This document shows, piece after piece, positions 24,828 through 34,695 of a stretch of DNA of 64,000 nt. The notes beneath the pieces are model-generated. The model had not been told where the DNA came from. It made no database searches and worked only from the letters and a program-made list of their open reading frames with translations. The stretch is from Cognataquiflexum nitidum (GTDB taxonomy: Bacteria; Bacteroidota; Bacteroidia; Cytophagales; Cyclobacteriaceae): contig NZ_JAKZAM010000010.1 of NCBI RefSeq assembly GCF_022538055.1, positions 62,001 through 126,000 of the forward strand, given 5' to 3'. The position numbers and the translations under genes are program-made. Numbering within the stretch: the stretch's first letter is position 1; every line of letters begins with the position of its first letter.

Positions 24828-27800
24828 TAGACTCTTGCTAATCTTCCTTTCTTGGATGTTAAATAGGTATAAATGGCAGGGATAATAAACAAGGTCAGGA
24901 TAGTTGAAAATGCCAATCCCCCGATGACAGCAACTCCCATAGGCACCCTGCTTTCTGCCCCGGCCCCGAGGGCCAAAGCTATAGGAAGTATACCCAAAAT
25001 GGTAGACAAACTTGTCATCAAAATCGGTCTGAATCGGGCCGCAGAAGCACCTATGATCGCCTCATCTATGGACATTCCCTGTGCCTTACGCTGGTTTGCA
25101 AATTCCACGATCAAAATACCGTTTTTGGTCACCAGCCCTATGAGCATGATAATCCCAATCTGACTAAAAATATTCAATGTAAAATCAAATATCCAAAGTG
25201 AGAACAAGGCACCAAACAAGGCCAAAGGCACGGTAAACATGATCGTAAGTGGATCCATGAAACTTTCAAACTGCGCCGAAAGGACCAAGTATATCAAAAC
25301 CAAGGCAAAGAGAAATGCAAATATCAAACTGTTTGAGCTCTCTCTGAATTCTTTGGAAAGTCCGGCCACGTCTGTGCTGTAGGTATCGTCTAAGACTTCT
25401 CCTGCAATCCTATCCATCTCATCCAGACCGGCTCCGATTGTGTAGCCCTCCGCCAAACCTGCAGACACAGTAGCACTTACAAATCTATTAAACCTGTATA
25501 ACTGGGGCGGCGTGCTTTTTTCTTTGATGGTAACCAAGTTGTCCAATTGGATCAACTGTCCATTATCGGCCCTCACATATAGCATCCTGAGATTGACAGG
25601 CTCATTTCGGTCAGCCAGCTGCATTTCACCCACTACCTGATACTGTTTGCCATTCATGATAAAGTAGGCAAATCGCTGACCGGAATAAGATAATTGAAGC
25701 GTTCTGGCAATTTCCTGAACAGATACGCCGACATTCCTGGCTTTTTCTCTGTTGATTTCAACCTCTATTTCAGGTTTTGTGAATTTCAGGTTGATATCCG
25801 AGAAACTGAAAACCGGACTTTGACTGGCCTTTTCCATAAAAGCAGGAATAACCTCCTTGAGCTTCTCTAATGTTGGGGCTTGGATCACATATTGGACAGG
25901 CAGTCCACCTCTTCTGTCACCGATAGATTGGGGTTGGGTCACAAATGCCCGGACCGCGGTATATTTTTTGATCATGCCCGAAACCTGCCCAAAAATCTCC
26001 ATTTGACTTCTTTCCCTTTCCTGTGCATCGACAAGAATCAACCTCAAAAAGCCTGAATTGGTACTCGATGTTCCAAAACCCGGAGACGTCACAGTGGTGA
26101 TTCCCGCCCTTTCTTCTATAGGTATCTGGTTCATAAAATCAACCGTCATTTCATCAAGGACCTTGTCCATATATCCAAAAGTGGCACCTTCAGGGCCTGA
26201 AATATTGACCCGCATTTCGCCCCTATCTTCTACCGGTGCCAATTCTGTAGGAATTACTTTGAAAAAATAATATATCCCAAAAACCATGACAATGATAATA
26301 CCAAAGGCACTCCATCTCACATTCATGAATTTATTGAGGGCCCCTTCATAAAGATTATTCATCCAAACAAAGAAGGGTTCGGTCAAATTGTAAAAAGCGT
26401 TATGTTTTTCTCTTTTCTTTAATAATTTGGAACTCAGCATAGGCGCCATCGTCAAAGCGACAAAAGACGAAATGATAACCGCTCCGGCGACCACGATTCC
26501 AAATTCCCTGAAAAGTCTACCTGTAGTTCCTGTTAGGAAAATTACAGGAAGGAAAACCGCAGCCAAGGCGACTGTAGTCGCGATGACGGCAAAGAAAATT
26601 TCCTCTGAGCCTTTGGCTGCAGCGGTATCGGGATTTTCTCCTTTTTCAATTCTCGAATAAATATTTTCTAAGACAACGATGGCATCATCCACCACGAGGC
26701 CGATAGAAAGTACAATTCCCAAAAGTGTCAGTACATTGATCGAGAAACCCATCAGGTACATGATGAAAAATACCCCGATCAAGGAAATAGGAATGGTCAA
26801 AACCGGAATGAAGGTTGTCCTCCAGTCCCTCAAAAACAGAAAGATGATAGACACCACGAGGATGAAGGCTATAAAAATTGTTTCCTGCACTTCTTTGATA
26901 GAATTCCTGATAAATGTCGTAGAGTCAAAGCCGATATCTACCCTGATATCACCGGGCAGATCCTTTTTTATTGTCTCTAGCCTTTTGTAAAATTCATCAA
27001 CAATTTCGATGTTATTGGATCCGGGAAGCGGCACCAACACCACCCCAACCATGGGTACGCCGTCTCTTTTCAATACTGTCCTTTCGTTCAAAGCGGACAT
27101 TTCTGCCATTCCTATGTCCTGAAACCTAACAATATTATTCTGGTCTTCTTTGATGATCAGAGAATTAAACTCCTGTGGTGTGCTGAGTCTACTTTTCGTC
27201 CTGACAGAAAGTTCGATTGCCGCACCCTCAATTCTACCGGAAGGCAGTTCTACGTTTTCGCTTTGCACCTTGTTCAATACATCAAGTGGTGTCACTCCGT
27301 AGGAGGCCATTTTCAAGGGGTCCATCCTGAGTCGGATGGCATACCTTTTTTCGCCCCAAATCTGGACTGTACTTACACCGGGAATGGTCTGTAGCCTTTC
27401 TTTGAAAATATTGGAAGCAATATCTGAAAGATCCAAAAGGTTACGCGTCGCGCTTTGCACAGCCAAAAACACAATTGGCTGGGAATCTGAGTCTGCTTTG
27501 GAAACCACCGGAGGTTCTGTATCCGGGGGGAGGTTTCTTTGGGCACCCGAAACCTTGTCCCTGACATCGTTGGCCGCGGCTTCTAAGTCTGCACCTACAT
27601 CAAATTCAACCGTAATGTTACTAGTACCATCGTTACTTGTAGATGTCAGGGATTTGATCCCTGCAATACCGTTGATCGCCTCTTCCAATGGTTCGGTGAT
27701 CTGGGCTTCAATGACATCAGCATTGGCACCTACATAAGCCGTCCTGACATTGATTATAGGCGGATCAACGCTAGGGAATTCCCTGATGCCTAAGAAACTG

Positions 27801-27889
27801 ATTCCAATAATGCCGAAAAGCATTATTGTCAATGACATCACTATGGCAAGAACAGGTCTGCTGATACTGATACTTGATAAACTAGCCAT
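24827..27889 (-). CDS. RND-family inner membrane efflux permease (HAE1/AcrB type)
   Basis: 1020 aa, close to the usual size. Twelve helices with two large periplasmic loops. Recognisable features: N-terminal SISRPVLAIVMSLTIMLFG, TM4 motif GLVVDDAIVVLENIYSRIEKG (the Asp pair for proton relay), FSQIGIIMLIGLVTKNGILIVEFAN, and SRVPMGVAVIGGLAFST at the C-terminal end. It is a proton-driven drug/metabolite exporter forming a tripartite complex with the adaptor and TolC-family neighbours. Substrate range unknown. Confidence 0.97.
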   Translation of the reverse strand: MASLSSISISRPVLAIVMSLTIMLFGIIGISFLGIREFPSVDPPIINVRTAYVGANADVIEAQITEPLEEAINGIAGIKSLTSTSNDGTSNITVEFDVGADLEAAANDVRDKVSGAQRNLPPDTEPPVVSKADSDSQPIVFLAVQSATRNLLDLSDIASNIFKERLQTIPGVSTVQIWGEKRYAIRLRMDPLKMASYGVTPLDVLNKVQSENVELPSGRIEGAAIELSVRTKSRLSTPQEFNSLIIKEDQNNIVRFQDIGMAEMSALNERTVLKRDGVPMVGVVLVPLPGSNNIEIVDEFYKRLETIKKDLPGDIRVDIGFDSTTFIRNSIKEVQETIFIAFILVVSIIFLFLRDWRTTFIPVLTIPISLIGVFFIMYLMGFSINVLTLLGIVLSIGLVVDDAIVVLENIYSRIEKGENPDTAAAKGSEEIFFAVIATTVALAAVFLPVIFLTGTTGRLFREFGIVVAGAVIISSFVALTMAPMLSSKLLKKREKHNAFYNLTEPFFVWMNNLYEGALNKFMNVRWSAFGIIIVMVFGIYYFFKVIPTELAPVEDRGEMRVNISGPEGATFGYMDKVLDEMTVDFMNQIPIEERAGITTVTSPGFGTSSTNSGFLRLILVDAQERERSQMEIFGQVSGMIKKYTAVRAFVTQPQSIGDRRGGLPVQYVIQAPTLEKLKEVIPAFMEKASQSPVFSFSDINLKFTKPEIEVEINREKARNVGVSVQEIARTLQLSYSGQRFAYFIMNGKQYQVVGEMQLADRNEPVNLRMLYVRADNGQLIQLDNLVTIKEKSTPPQLYRFNRFVSATVSAGLAEGYTIGAGLDEMDRIAGEVLDDTYSTDVAGLSKEFRESSNSLIFAFLFALVLIYLVLSAQFESFMDPLTIMFTVPLALFGALFSLWIFDFTLNIFSQIGIIMLIGLVTKNGILIVEFANQRKAQGMSIDEAIIGASAARFRPILMTSLSTILGILPIALALGAGAESRVPMGVAVIGGLAFSTILTLFIIPAIYTYLTSKKGRLARV

Positions 27890-27892
27890 ATT

Positions 27893-28987
27893 TTAATTGA
27901 TTTTAGTATAAGTGACAGGCATTCCTGTTCTTACTTGCAATACTCCGGTGCTCAATACCAAGTCACCTTCTTTTAGCCCATCCACGATCTGTACAAAGCT
28001 TTCTGTACGGGTTCCGATAGACACCTTTCTTTCTTCAATTTTGCTTTCTTGGTTTACTATAAAAACTTTATAACCTGCCAATTCCGGAATAACAGATTCT
28101 GCCGGAACCATCAGCGCATTTTCTTCCACACCAAGAATATATTTTATCCTTACAAACATTCCCGGCAAAAACTTACGTTCCTTATTTGGACTCTGAGCCC
28201 TGATTTTTAAGGTACGCGTTCCAGTGTCTATCGTCGGCTCGAATGCAAATACGGTACCTTCCACATCAATCCCTTCCGATTCATTTGAAAAGATAATCTT
28301 CGATCCGACATTAACTTGGTTTGCATATCTTTCCGGAATTGAAAACTCAATTTTGATAGGATCAATATTGACAATATTGGCAATCACATCTGCAGGGCCG
28401 ATAACACTGCCCTCTGAAATCATCCTTAAGCCCAAAACCCCATCAAAAGGTGCCCTGATGACAGTTTTGGTCAACTGGGCTTCGACCAATTTGATGTCAG
28501 AAAGGTTTGTATTAAACTGGTTCAGCACAATGTCATATTCTTCCTGACTGATGGCCTCTTTGGCCAAAAGTTGCTTTTGCCTGTTTTCCTGACTTTGGAA
28601 AAGCTTTCTGGTGAAGTCAAGTCTTTGGAATTGTGCCGTCAGTTCATCGTCATTAAGGTAAAGAAGCGGAGTTCCTTTCTTTACAAACTGACCTTCATTG
28701 AAAGATATCTTTTTTACCAAGCCTGAAATCTCAGACCTGAGGTTAACACTCTCATTTGGTATAATGGTACCGGTAACACTCAGGTTGTTTTCCAGTCTTT
28801 CAGGACGGATTTCAACAACATTGACAGGAATAGGCTGACCCGCACCCTGTGAGGAGGTACCCGGCTGACCTGTTCCCGCAGCATTTTCAGGTTTTCCCAT
28901 AAACTGATCCCACCTTGGGTAAATAAAAATCACTGCCAATACAAGTACAATGGCTATAATTAAAACGGTTTTGGTTTGTTTTTTCAT
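27893..28987 (-). CDS. RND efflux periplasmic adaptor (membrane fusion) subunit
   Basis: 364 aa with an N-terminal membrane anchor (residues 6-23), a beta-barrel/lipoyl core (SGLVKKISFNEGQFVKKGTPLLYL... VIRAPFDGVLGLRMISEGSVIGP), a helical hairpin, and a C-terminal membrane-proximal domain (GLKEGDLVLSTGVLQVRTGMPV). It links permease to outer-membrane channel. The stop is 3 nt from the permease start. Confidence 0.95.
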   Translation of the reverse strand: MKKQTKTVLIIAIVLVLAVIFIYPRWDQFMGKPENAAGTGQPGTSSQGAGQPIPVNVVEIRPERLENNLSVTGTIIPNESVNLRSEISGLVKKISFNEGQFVKKGTPLLYLNDDELTAQFQRLDFTRKLFQSQENRQKQLLAKEAISQEEYDIVLNQFNTNLSDIKLVEAQLTKTVIRAPFDGVLGLRMISEGSVIGPADVIANIVNIDPIKIEFSIPERYANQVNVGSKIIFSNESEGIDVEGTVFAFEPTIDTGTRTLKIRAQSPNKERKFLPGMFVRIKYILGVEENALMVPAESVIPELAGYKVFIVNQESKIEERKVSIGTRTESFVQIVDGLKEGDLVLSTGVLQVRTGMPVTYTKIN

Positions 28988-28992
28988 TCTAT

Positions 28993-29811
28993 TTATTCTG
29001 AAAATCCATTTAAGGCTGGTTGTTGATTCCTAAGAAACTGAAGCGATAACTGATTAAAAACTTCAGGCTGTTCGACATTGACTACATGACCACAAGCTTT
29101 GACAATATTGAGAATTGAAAGTTTATGCTCCTTGACAATTTTTTTTACCGGTTCGAGAAACATGATGTCCTCTTCACCCATTACATATAAAGTTGGTATG
29201 GAAAGATCCTTTTCTTTGAAAAATTTCAAAAGTGGATTGATGTCCCTTGTCAACTTAAACCACCTTATGAACTCCTTTTGGCAAAGTCTTTTTGCCTCAT
29301 TGATAAATAAGTTTCTTGACTCGGCATGGTGCCTTCTCGGCATGATGATCCAAGCAAACAAACTGTATAACCACATATAAGGAACGACACTTTTAAAGGT
29401 ATTTCCAAGGGTTACCAAAATCTGAGAAGTAAAGGTGAGTCTGGTAATCGCTCCTGCCATAATCAAGGATTTTACTTTATTGGGCTCCATTTCTGCCAAT
29501 TGCCTAGCCAAAATAGTCCCAAGTGAAACACCCATAACATGTGCAGGTGGCACCTGCAGGTGATCAAGCACCTCAATAATGTCTTTTGTCACTGCAGGAA
29601 AGGTGTATTCCTCTTTCCAAATGTTCCTGATAGACTCGGCGGATTTACCATGACCCCTAAGGTCAATGAGCAAAAGATTGAATTCCTGTCTGAATTCCCG
29701 GACCTGTTTGTACCAAATAGAGGAAGAACCTCCCGCCCCATGTATGAACACTACCCATTCGTTACTGGTAGAATGCCTGTAAGTTTTATAATACAACATA
29801 CTGTTTTTCAT
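28993..29811 (-). CDS. Alpha/beta hydrolase at the head of the RND operon
   Basis: 272 aa from ATG 29809-29811 (the longer frame begins with TTG at 29820). Catalytic pattern: VVFIHGAGGSSSIWY, nucleophile Ser in VMGVSLGTILARQ, a catalytic Asp likely in MGEEDIMF, and His in KACGHVVNVEQP. It is 5 nt upstream of the adaptor gene, so the hydrolase and pump are cotranscribed. A hydrolase acting on the exported compound is a plausible inference, but the substrate is unknown. Confidence 0.9.
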   Translation of the reverse strand: MKNSMLYYKTYRHSTSNEWVVFIHGAGGSSSIWYKQVREFRQEFNLLLIDLRGHGKSAESIRNIWKEEYTFPAVTKDIIEVLDHLQVPPAHVMGVSLGTILARQLAEMEPNKVKSLIMAGAITRLTFTSQILVTLGNTFKSVVPYMWLYSLFAWIIMPRRHHAESRNLFINEAKRLCQKEFIRWFKLTRDINPLLKFFKEKDLSIPTLYVMGEEDIMFLEPVKKIVKEHKLSILNIVKACGHVVNVEQPEVFNQLSLQFLRNQQPALNGFSE

Positions 29812-29816
29812 CTTGA

Positions 29817-29878
29817 CCAAGTAATAACCGAACAGTTAGATTTAAGTTCCGAACCCGAAAGCTAAGCCCATTACTTGG
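29817..29878. promoter_or_regulatory. Inverted repeat around the RND operon start
   Basis: CCAAGTAAT (29817-29825) and ATTACTTGG (29870-29878), perfect 9-bp arms, with TAACCGAACAGTTA between them (29824-29837). This lies at the start of the hydrolase-RND operon, where a TetR-type repressor normally binds; no regulator gene is adjacent. The rest of the 29.8-30.1 kb gap holds only the S9 peptidase terminator. Confidence 0.4.
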
Positions 29879-29945
29879 GGTAAAAAATAAAATAGACACA
29901 GGTGGCTATTGAAGTCGATTAATGGTTATTTCCTTAAAAAAACAC

Positions 29946-29973
29946 GAAACAAAGCCCTCTGGGACTTTGTTTC
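29946..29973 (-). terminator. Intrinsic terminator of the S9 peptidase gene
   Basis: Stem GAAACAAAG (29946-29954)/CTTTGTTTC (29965-29973) with a 10-nt loop. On the minus strand it is followed by GTGTTTTTTT. It lies about 160 nt after the peptidase stop at 30133; the stretch between has no recognisable gene. Confidence 0.8.
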
Positions 29974-30132
29974 ATTTGTCGAAATTTATAAGAAATAATA
30001 GCAATCTTATCAAAAAAAGCCATCTTTTTAAATACCCAATATCAAAATCAGTCAATTTTTGCAATTTTGGAAGTTCGCTTTTGGCTTTGTTTCTAAAGGC
30101 TTTTTTTATTTTTTCTCTTGGCTTAATATCTA

Positions 30133-32313
30133 CTACAGCTTTCTTTTTATGAAATCTGTCATCAGCGAGTATAAATGCCAAGAAGTATTCCCACCTGAAA
30201 TCCCATGGTTGCGGTTGGGATAATACATGGTTTCGAACTGTTTGTCGGCTTTGATCAGGGCATCCACAAGGTCTACCGCATTTTGATAATGGACATTGTC
30301 ATCTCCTGTGCCATGGATGAGCAACAGATTTCCTTTCAATTTGTCCACATGGGTGATCGGGCTGTTGTCGTCATATCCCGCGGCGTTTTGCTGGGGAGTC
30401 TGAAGATAGCGCTCGGTATAAATGGTGTCATAATACCGCCAAGTAGTCACAGGAGCGACTGCAATGGCCGCTTTGAATACATCATTTCCTTTCATCAAGG
30501 CTAGAGAGGACATATAACCCCCATAGGACCAACCCCAGATTCCAATCCTGGATGCATCGACATAACCCAAAGTGCCTAGGTATTTTGCTCCTGCGATTTG
30601 GTCCTCTGTTTCCAGTTTACCTAGATTGGCATAAGTCACATGCTTGAAATCCCGACCACGGGCACCGGTACCGCGGTTATCCACGCAGACTACGATGTAT
30701 CCTTCAGCCGCCAAGTGGTGGTGCCAAAAGTCCCGTGCACCGCCCCAAGCATTGGTGACGTTTTGAGATCCCGGACCACCATATACATACATCAAGACAG
30801 GATATTTTTTGTTGGGATCAAAGTCCGAAGGTTTGATCATGTAACCATTGAGGGAGGTGCCCTCCACCGTATTGAAAGTAAAAAACTCCCTGCCTGAAAG
30901 GGCAAAATTGGAAAGCTTGCTTTTCAGTTCCTGATTATCCTCCAAGACTTTGACCAATTTACCGGAAGACTCATTCAAAGTCACTTTAAGTGGTGTGTCC
31001 GAATTTGTATAATTGGCAATGTAATACTTGAAATCACGGCTCATATTGACCGAAAATGTCCCTTTCTCAGGCGTCAGGATCTTTTTGTTTTTCCCATCTA
31101 GATTGACCACAAAGAGATTTCGCTCGAGGGGCGAAGATTCAGTGGAGATATAGTAGATTTTCTTGCCTTTCTCATCTATCCCGACCAAGTTGGTCACTTC
31201 CCAATTGCCGGAAGTAATTTGGCGTATAAGTTTGCCGGTGTTGTCATGGTGGTAGATATGCTTGAAACCATCCTGCTCGGAGGTCCGGATAAATCCTTTG
31301 CTGTCCCCCAAAAACCGCAGGTCATCGTTGTAATTGAGGTCCACATAGGTCTCTGATTTTTCTTCGAGGATGACTTTACTCTGACCTGATCGGGCATCTG
31401 TATACAAGAGGTCGATCTGATTTTGGAGCCTGTTGACTCTCAAAAAAGCCAAAGTGTTGGCTTCCCCTGTCCAATATATTCTCGGCAAGTAAATATCAGT
31501 CTCAGTTCCTGTATCTGCTTTTACAGTCTTTTTACTTTCCAAATCATAAATGTGGATGCTGGTTTTGGCGTTTGCTTCGCCTGCTTTGGGATACTTGAAT
31601 CTGTAATCCTGGGGATATAATTTGCCCCATAGTTGCATGTTGAATTCGGGAACTTCCGACTCATCAAATCGGATAAATGCAATTTTTTGACCATCGGGTG
31701 ACCAATCAAAAGCCTTTGACATGGAAAACTCCTCTTCATAAACCCAATCTGCCGCAGCATTCAGCACATGGTTCCACTTGCCGTCGGTAGTGATTTGTGT
31801 TACCTGTTCGGTATTGAGTTCAATGATAAACAGGTTATTTTCCTTTACAAATGCCACCTTGTCATTTCCCGGGGAAAGGGTGGCATACATGATTTTCTCA
31901 CCATCCAAAAGTTTTTGTGATTTCCCCGTGGCCAAGTCTACCACATGATAGACAGCCTTACTTGACCTTCTGTATATTCTCTCTACTTCTGACGCTATCA
32001 GTGCTTTGCTTTCATCGGCATTGAAAGCGTAGCTTGAAAAATTTACCCCCAAAGCCTCTCCATCAATAAGCGTCCCTGTTTCTTCTCCTGTCGCCACATT
32101 GATTTTGACAACTTTGGAACCGGAAGGTGTTCTTACCAATGAGCTGTAATACTGTCCATCTTTCATCCAATTGATGCCTAGAACAGACTTTTGGGAGAAG
32201 GTATTGTTTTTGAAAACGTCTTCGAGTGTGACTTTCTGTTTTTGCTGGGCAAAAGAATCAAAATTCCAAACTAGGATAAATGCCAGAAAGGGAATCAATT
32301 TAATCTTACTCAT
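30133..32313 (-). CDS. S9 family prolyl dipeptidyl peptidase (DPP IV-like)
   Basis: 726 aa with a signal peptide (ends SFAQQ, around residue 23), an N-terminal eight-bladed propeller (about 40-480) with the EE motif in DWVYEEEFSMSKAFDWSPDG that binds the substrate amino terminus, and a C-terminal hydrolase domain. The catalytic triad is Ser596 in GWSYGGY, Asp671 in HGTGDDNVHY and His703 in NRNHGISG. It removes X-Pro dipeptides, probably in the periplasm or at the surface. Transcribed alone. Confidence 0.95.
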   Translation of the reverse strand: MSKIKLIPFLAFILVWNFDSFAQQKQKVTLEDVFKNNTFSQKSVLGINWMKDGQYYSSLVRTPSGSKVVKINVATGEETGTLIDGEALGVNFSSYAFNADESKALIASEVERIYRRSSKAVYHVVDLATGKSQKLLDGEKIMYATLSPGNDKVAFVKENNLFIIELNTEQVTQITTDGKWNHVLNAAADWVYEEEFSMSKAFDWSPDGQKIAFIRFDESEVPEFNMQLWGKLYPQDYRFKYPKAGEANAKTSIHIYDLESKKTVKADTGTETDIYLPRIYWTGEANTLAFLRVNRLQNQIDLLYTDARSGQSKVILEEKSETYVDLNYNDDLRFLGDSKGFIRTSEQDGFKHIYHHDNTGKLIRQITSGNWEVTNLVGIDEKGKKIYYISTESSPLERNLFVVNLDGKNKKILTPEKGTFSVNMSRDFKYYIANYTNSDTPLKVTLNESSGKLVKVLEDNQELKSKLSNFALSGREFFTFNTVEGTSLNGYMIKPSDFDPNKKYPVLMYVYGGPGSQNVTNAWGGARDFWHHHLAAEGYIVVCVDNRGTGARGRDFKHVTYANLGKLETEDQIAGAKYLGTLGYVDASRIGIWGWSYGGYMSSLALMKGNDVFKAAIAVAPVTTWRYYDTIYTERYLQTPQQNAAGYDDNSPITHVDKLKGNLLLIHGTGDDNVHYQNAVDLVDALIKADKQFETMYYPNRNHGISGGNTSWHLYSLMTDFIKRKL

Positions 32314-32427
32314 AAATATCTAGGTCTATAATCAGCTTTAAAAGTATAAAAAAGCATCAAGACCGGAAAAAATTTTACTCAATCGGAAAACATAAAAGGT
32401 ATTTTGACCTGAAGCATGATGTCAAAA

Positions 32428-33507
32428 TCAGAGTTCTTTTCTGACCCCATCCTTCCCGCCTCGGAATGATTCACCGTTTTCGATAATCAGGATTTCACCT
32501 GTGATTCCTTCTTTGATATTGCCATCCACTCCGATCACACGCCCTTCAAAAAGTGAGGTAATGGATCTCAATGAAGTATGGCCGACTATAATTTTTTTCG
32601 ATTCAAAAAAATCCAAAATATCATCCAGAATTTGCGTCGAAGGAAATGGCTCAACAAAATATCCGCGGTACCAAAGCGGTCCATCCTCGCTTGTCAAAAA
32701 GGTCTGAAGGGCATTTTTCCTCCTGGAGGAGGACTTGAGGATATGAGAATAAAATTGTTTATTGACTTTTTTGGCTGTTAGTTTTCTTCGCAAAAATGAA
32801 GGCGAAATACCGGCATGGGTGATCAACAAATCATCAATGGTAATGATAACCGGACGTTTGCGCAGCCAATTACCCAAAACAGCATTCTCCGCATAGAGGT
32901 CGCTTGTCCTGATTCCCATCGCCTTGGTGGCTACCACATATTTTTCATTTAAAAACCGGAAATCACTTTCAATAAACATCAATTCATGGTTTCCGATCAA
33001 GAAATGAACTTTCCCTCCCTGAGCTTTTGCTTGATGTTCGAGTTTGTACACCAACCACAACACTTCAGTGACCATGTCGCCCCTTCCCAAAATATCACCG
33101 TTGACCACAAGATGTCCCTTGCCATATTTCCAATCGGTATTTTGATCGATAATGCCGTGCGCTTTGAGCAATTCCACGCTCAATCCATACTGACCATGAA
33201 TGTCAGAAATCACCGCTAGATTGGGGACATTCTTGTATTCCTGATAGAAGTCAACCTCCTTCTCCATATTTTCCAAAAAAACTTTGGGGTCGAGGCCCAG
33301 ATTAAATTCACTTTGAAGAAAATCTTGATCGGGGTTAAGGTTCACTTTCATCTGGCCATTTTCAACCCATTTGACATTTACCTGATCGCCCTGAAAAAAT
33401 ATATATGGTCCTTCAGAAATGGCATTCCCTTGGTTTTGGGCTACAACGCTCCCCGCTAAAAAGGAGAAACAAACTATGAGCAAAAGAATATTTGAGAAGA
33501 ATTTCAT
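32428..33507 (-). CDS. Secreted calcineurin-like metallophosphoesterase
   Basis: 359 aa with a signal peptide (ends GSVVAQ). The metal-binding motifs are all there: AVISDIHGQYG, VNGDILGRGD, IGNHELMF, ITHAGISPSF and VGHTSLRS. This is the PPP/bis(5'-nucleosyl)-tetraphosphatase-like arrangement, so a phosphatase acting on periplasmic phosphoesters or phosphoproteins is expected. It is divergent from ddl with 186 nt between. Confidence 0.9.
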   Translation of the reverse strand: MKFFSNILLLIVCFSFLAGSVVAQNQGNAISEGPYIFFQGDQVNVKWVENGQMKVNLNPDQDFLQSEFNLGLDPKVFLENMEKEVDFYQEYKNVPNLAVISDIHGQYGLSVELLKAHGIIDQNTDWKYGKGHLVVNGDILGRGDMVTEVLWLVYKLEHQAKAQGGKVHFLIGNHELMFIESDFRFLNEKYVVATKAMGIRTSDLYAENAVLGNWLRKRPVIITIDDLLITHAGISPSFLRRKLTAKKVNKQFYSHILKSSSRRKNALQTFLTSEDGPLWYRGYFVEPFPSTQILDDILDFFESKKIIVGHTSLRSITSLFEGRVIGVDGNIKEGITGEILIIENGESFRGGKDGVRKEL

Positions 33508-33693
33508 GTGCTATGTTCTAAAATGGGGAGGTTTTTTTATCAATTACCATAATTGGTCCAAAAACCGATAATGAATATACAAATCTTTTTAACCAAAATA
33601 CCGAAAACAGTCCTAGCTCCATCAGCTATTTTACCCTCTATTTTTTGGGGCCACACAATGATAAATAGAGATTGATTTTTACTTTTACATACC

Positions 33694-34680
33694 ATGAAGA
33701 AGAAAATTGCCTTAGTGACCGGAGGATTTACCAGGGAATCCGTCATCTCTCTAAAAAGTGCCGCAGTAGTCGAAAAGACACTCGACAGGAGCCTGTACGA
33801 TATCTACAAAATCCTGATTTATCCCGGTAACTGGTATCACGAAACTGCCGCGGGCGAAAAAATCCCCGTAGACCTCAATGACTTTTCCATCAAAATTTCT
33901 AATCAAAAGATAAAATTTGACGGAGTTTTCAATATTCTTCATGGTTCGCCGGGAGAGGACGGCAAGCTTGCCGGCTATTTTGACCTGATCGGGTTACCTT
34001 ACACGACATGCGATGCGTTGACCTCTGCCATCACAATGAACAAAGGCTACACCAAGGCAATAGTACAGGACATCGACGAACTGTTTGTCGCGAGGTCCAT
34101 CCAATTATTTGGCAACCATGCGGAGAATGTCTCCATGATACTGAAAGAACTGCGTCTGCCTCTTTTTATCAAGCCAAACAACGGCGGTTCAAGTATCGGA
34201 ATGACCAAGGTCAAAGAACCGAATGAACTTCAGGAAGCTTTGGACAAGGCATTTGCAGAAGATTCACAAGTATTGATGGAAGAGTTTGTTTCGGGTAGGG
34301 AATTTTCGATCGGTGTCTACCGGTCAAGGGGGATTACCACGGTGCTTCCGGCTACGGAAATCATCAGCAGCAAGGAGTTTTTTGACTTTGAGGCAAAGTA
34401 TTCTCCCGGTGTTTGTGAAGAGATAACCCCCGGAAGAATGACCGAGGAGGAAGTGGCAAGGGTAGGCCGAATTATAGAAAAAGTATATCAAAAGTTAAAT
34501 TGCAAAGGAGCGGTCAGGATTGACTATTTCTTGGAATACGAAACAGGCAAATTCTATTTTATTGAAATCAATACTGTACCGGGTCAAACTGAAACTAGCT
34601 TGATATCCCAACAAGTGCGTGCTTTGGGGATCGATGTCAAGGATTTTTACAATGCGCTGATCGAGGAAATGTTTTCCTGA
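33694..34680 (+). CDS. ddl: D-alanine--D-alanine ligase
   Basis: 328 aa ATP-grasp enzyme making D-Ala-D-Ala for peptidoglycan precursors. N-terminal GGFTRESVISLKSA, HGSPGEDGKLAGYFDLIGLPYTTCDALTSAITMNK, the ATP-binding loop IKPNNGGSSIGMTKV and the Mg-binding end FIEINTVPGQTETSLISQQ. Length is normal. The N-terminus uses GGFTRE where many Ddl enzymes have GGxSxE, as in other Bacteroidota members. Monocistronic. Confidence 0.94.
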   Translation: MKKKIALVTGGFTRESVISLKSAAVVEKTLDRSLYDIYKILIYPGNWYHETAAGEKIPVDLNDFSIKISNQKIKFDGVFNILHGSPGEDGKLAGYFDLIGLPYTTCDALTSAITMNKGYTKAIVQDIDELFVARSIQLFGNHAENVSMILKELRLPLFIKPNNGGSSIGMTKVKEPNELQEALDKAFAEDSQVLMEEFVSGREFSIGVYRSRGITTVLPATEIISSKEFFDFEAKYSPGVCEEITPGRMTEEEVARVGRIIEKVYQKLNCKGAVRIDYFLEYETGKFYFIEINTVPGQTETSLISQQVRALGIDVKDFYNALIEEMFS

Positions 34681-34695
34681 CCTTCCTTTTGGAAC

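Noticed and set aside
29972..30181. 69-codon Lys-rich frame after the S9 peptidase
   Set aside because: It overlaps the peptidase C-terminus in another frame and its end lies at the peptidase terminator hairpin; its basic composition is that of AT-rich spacer.
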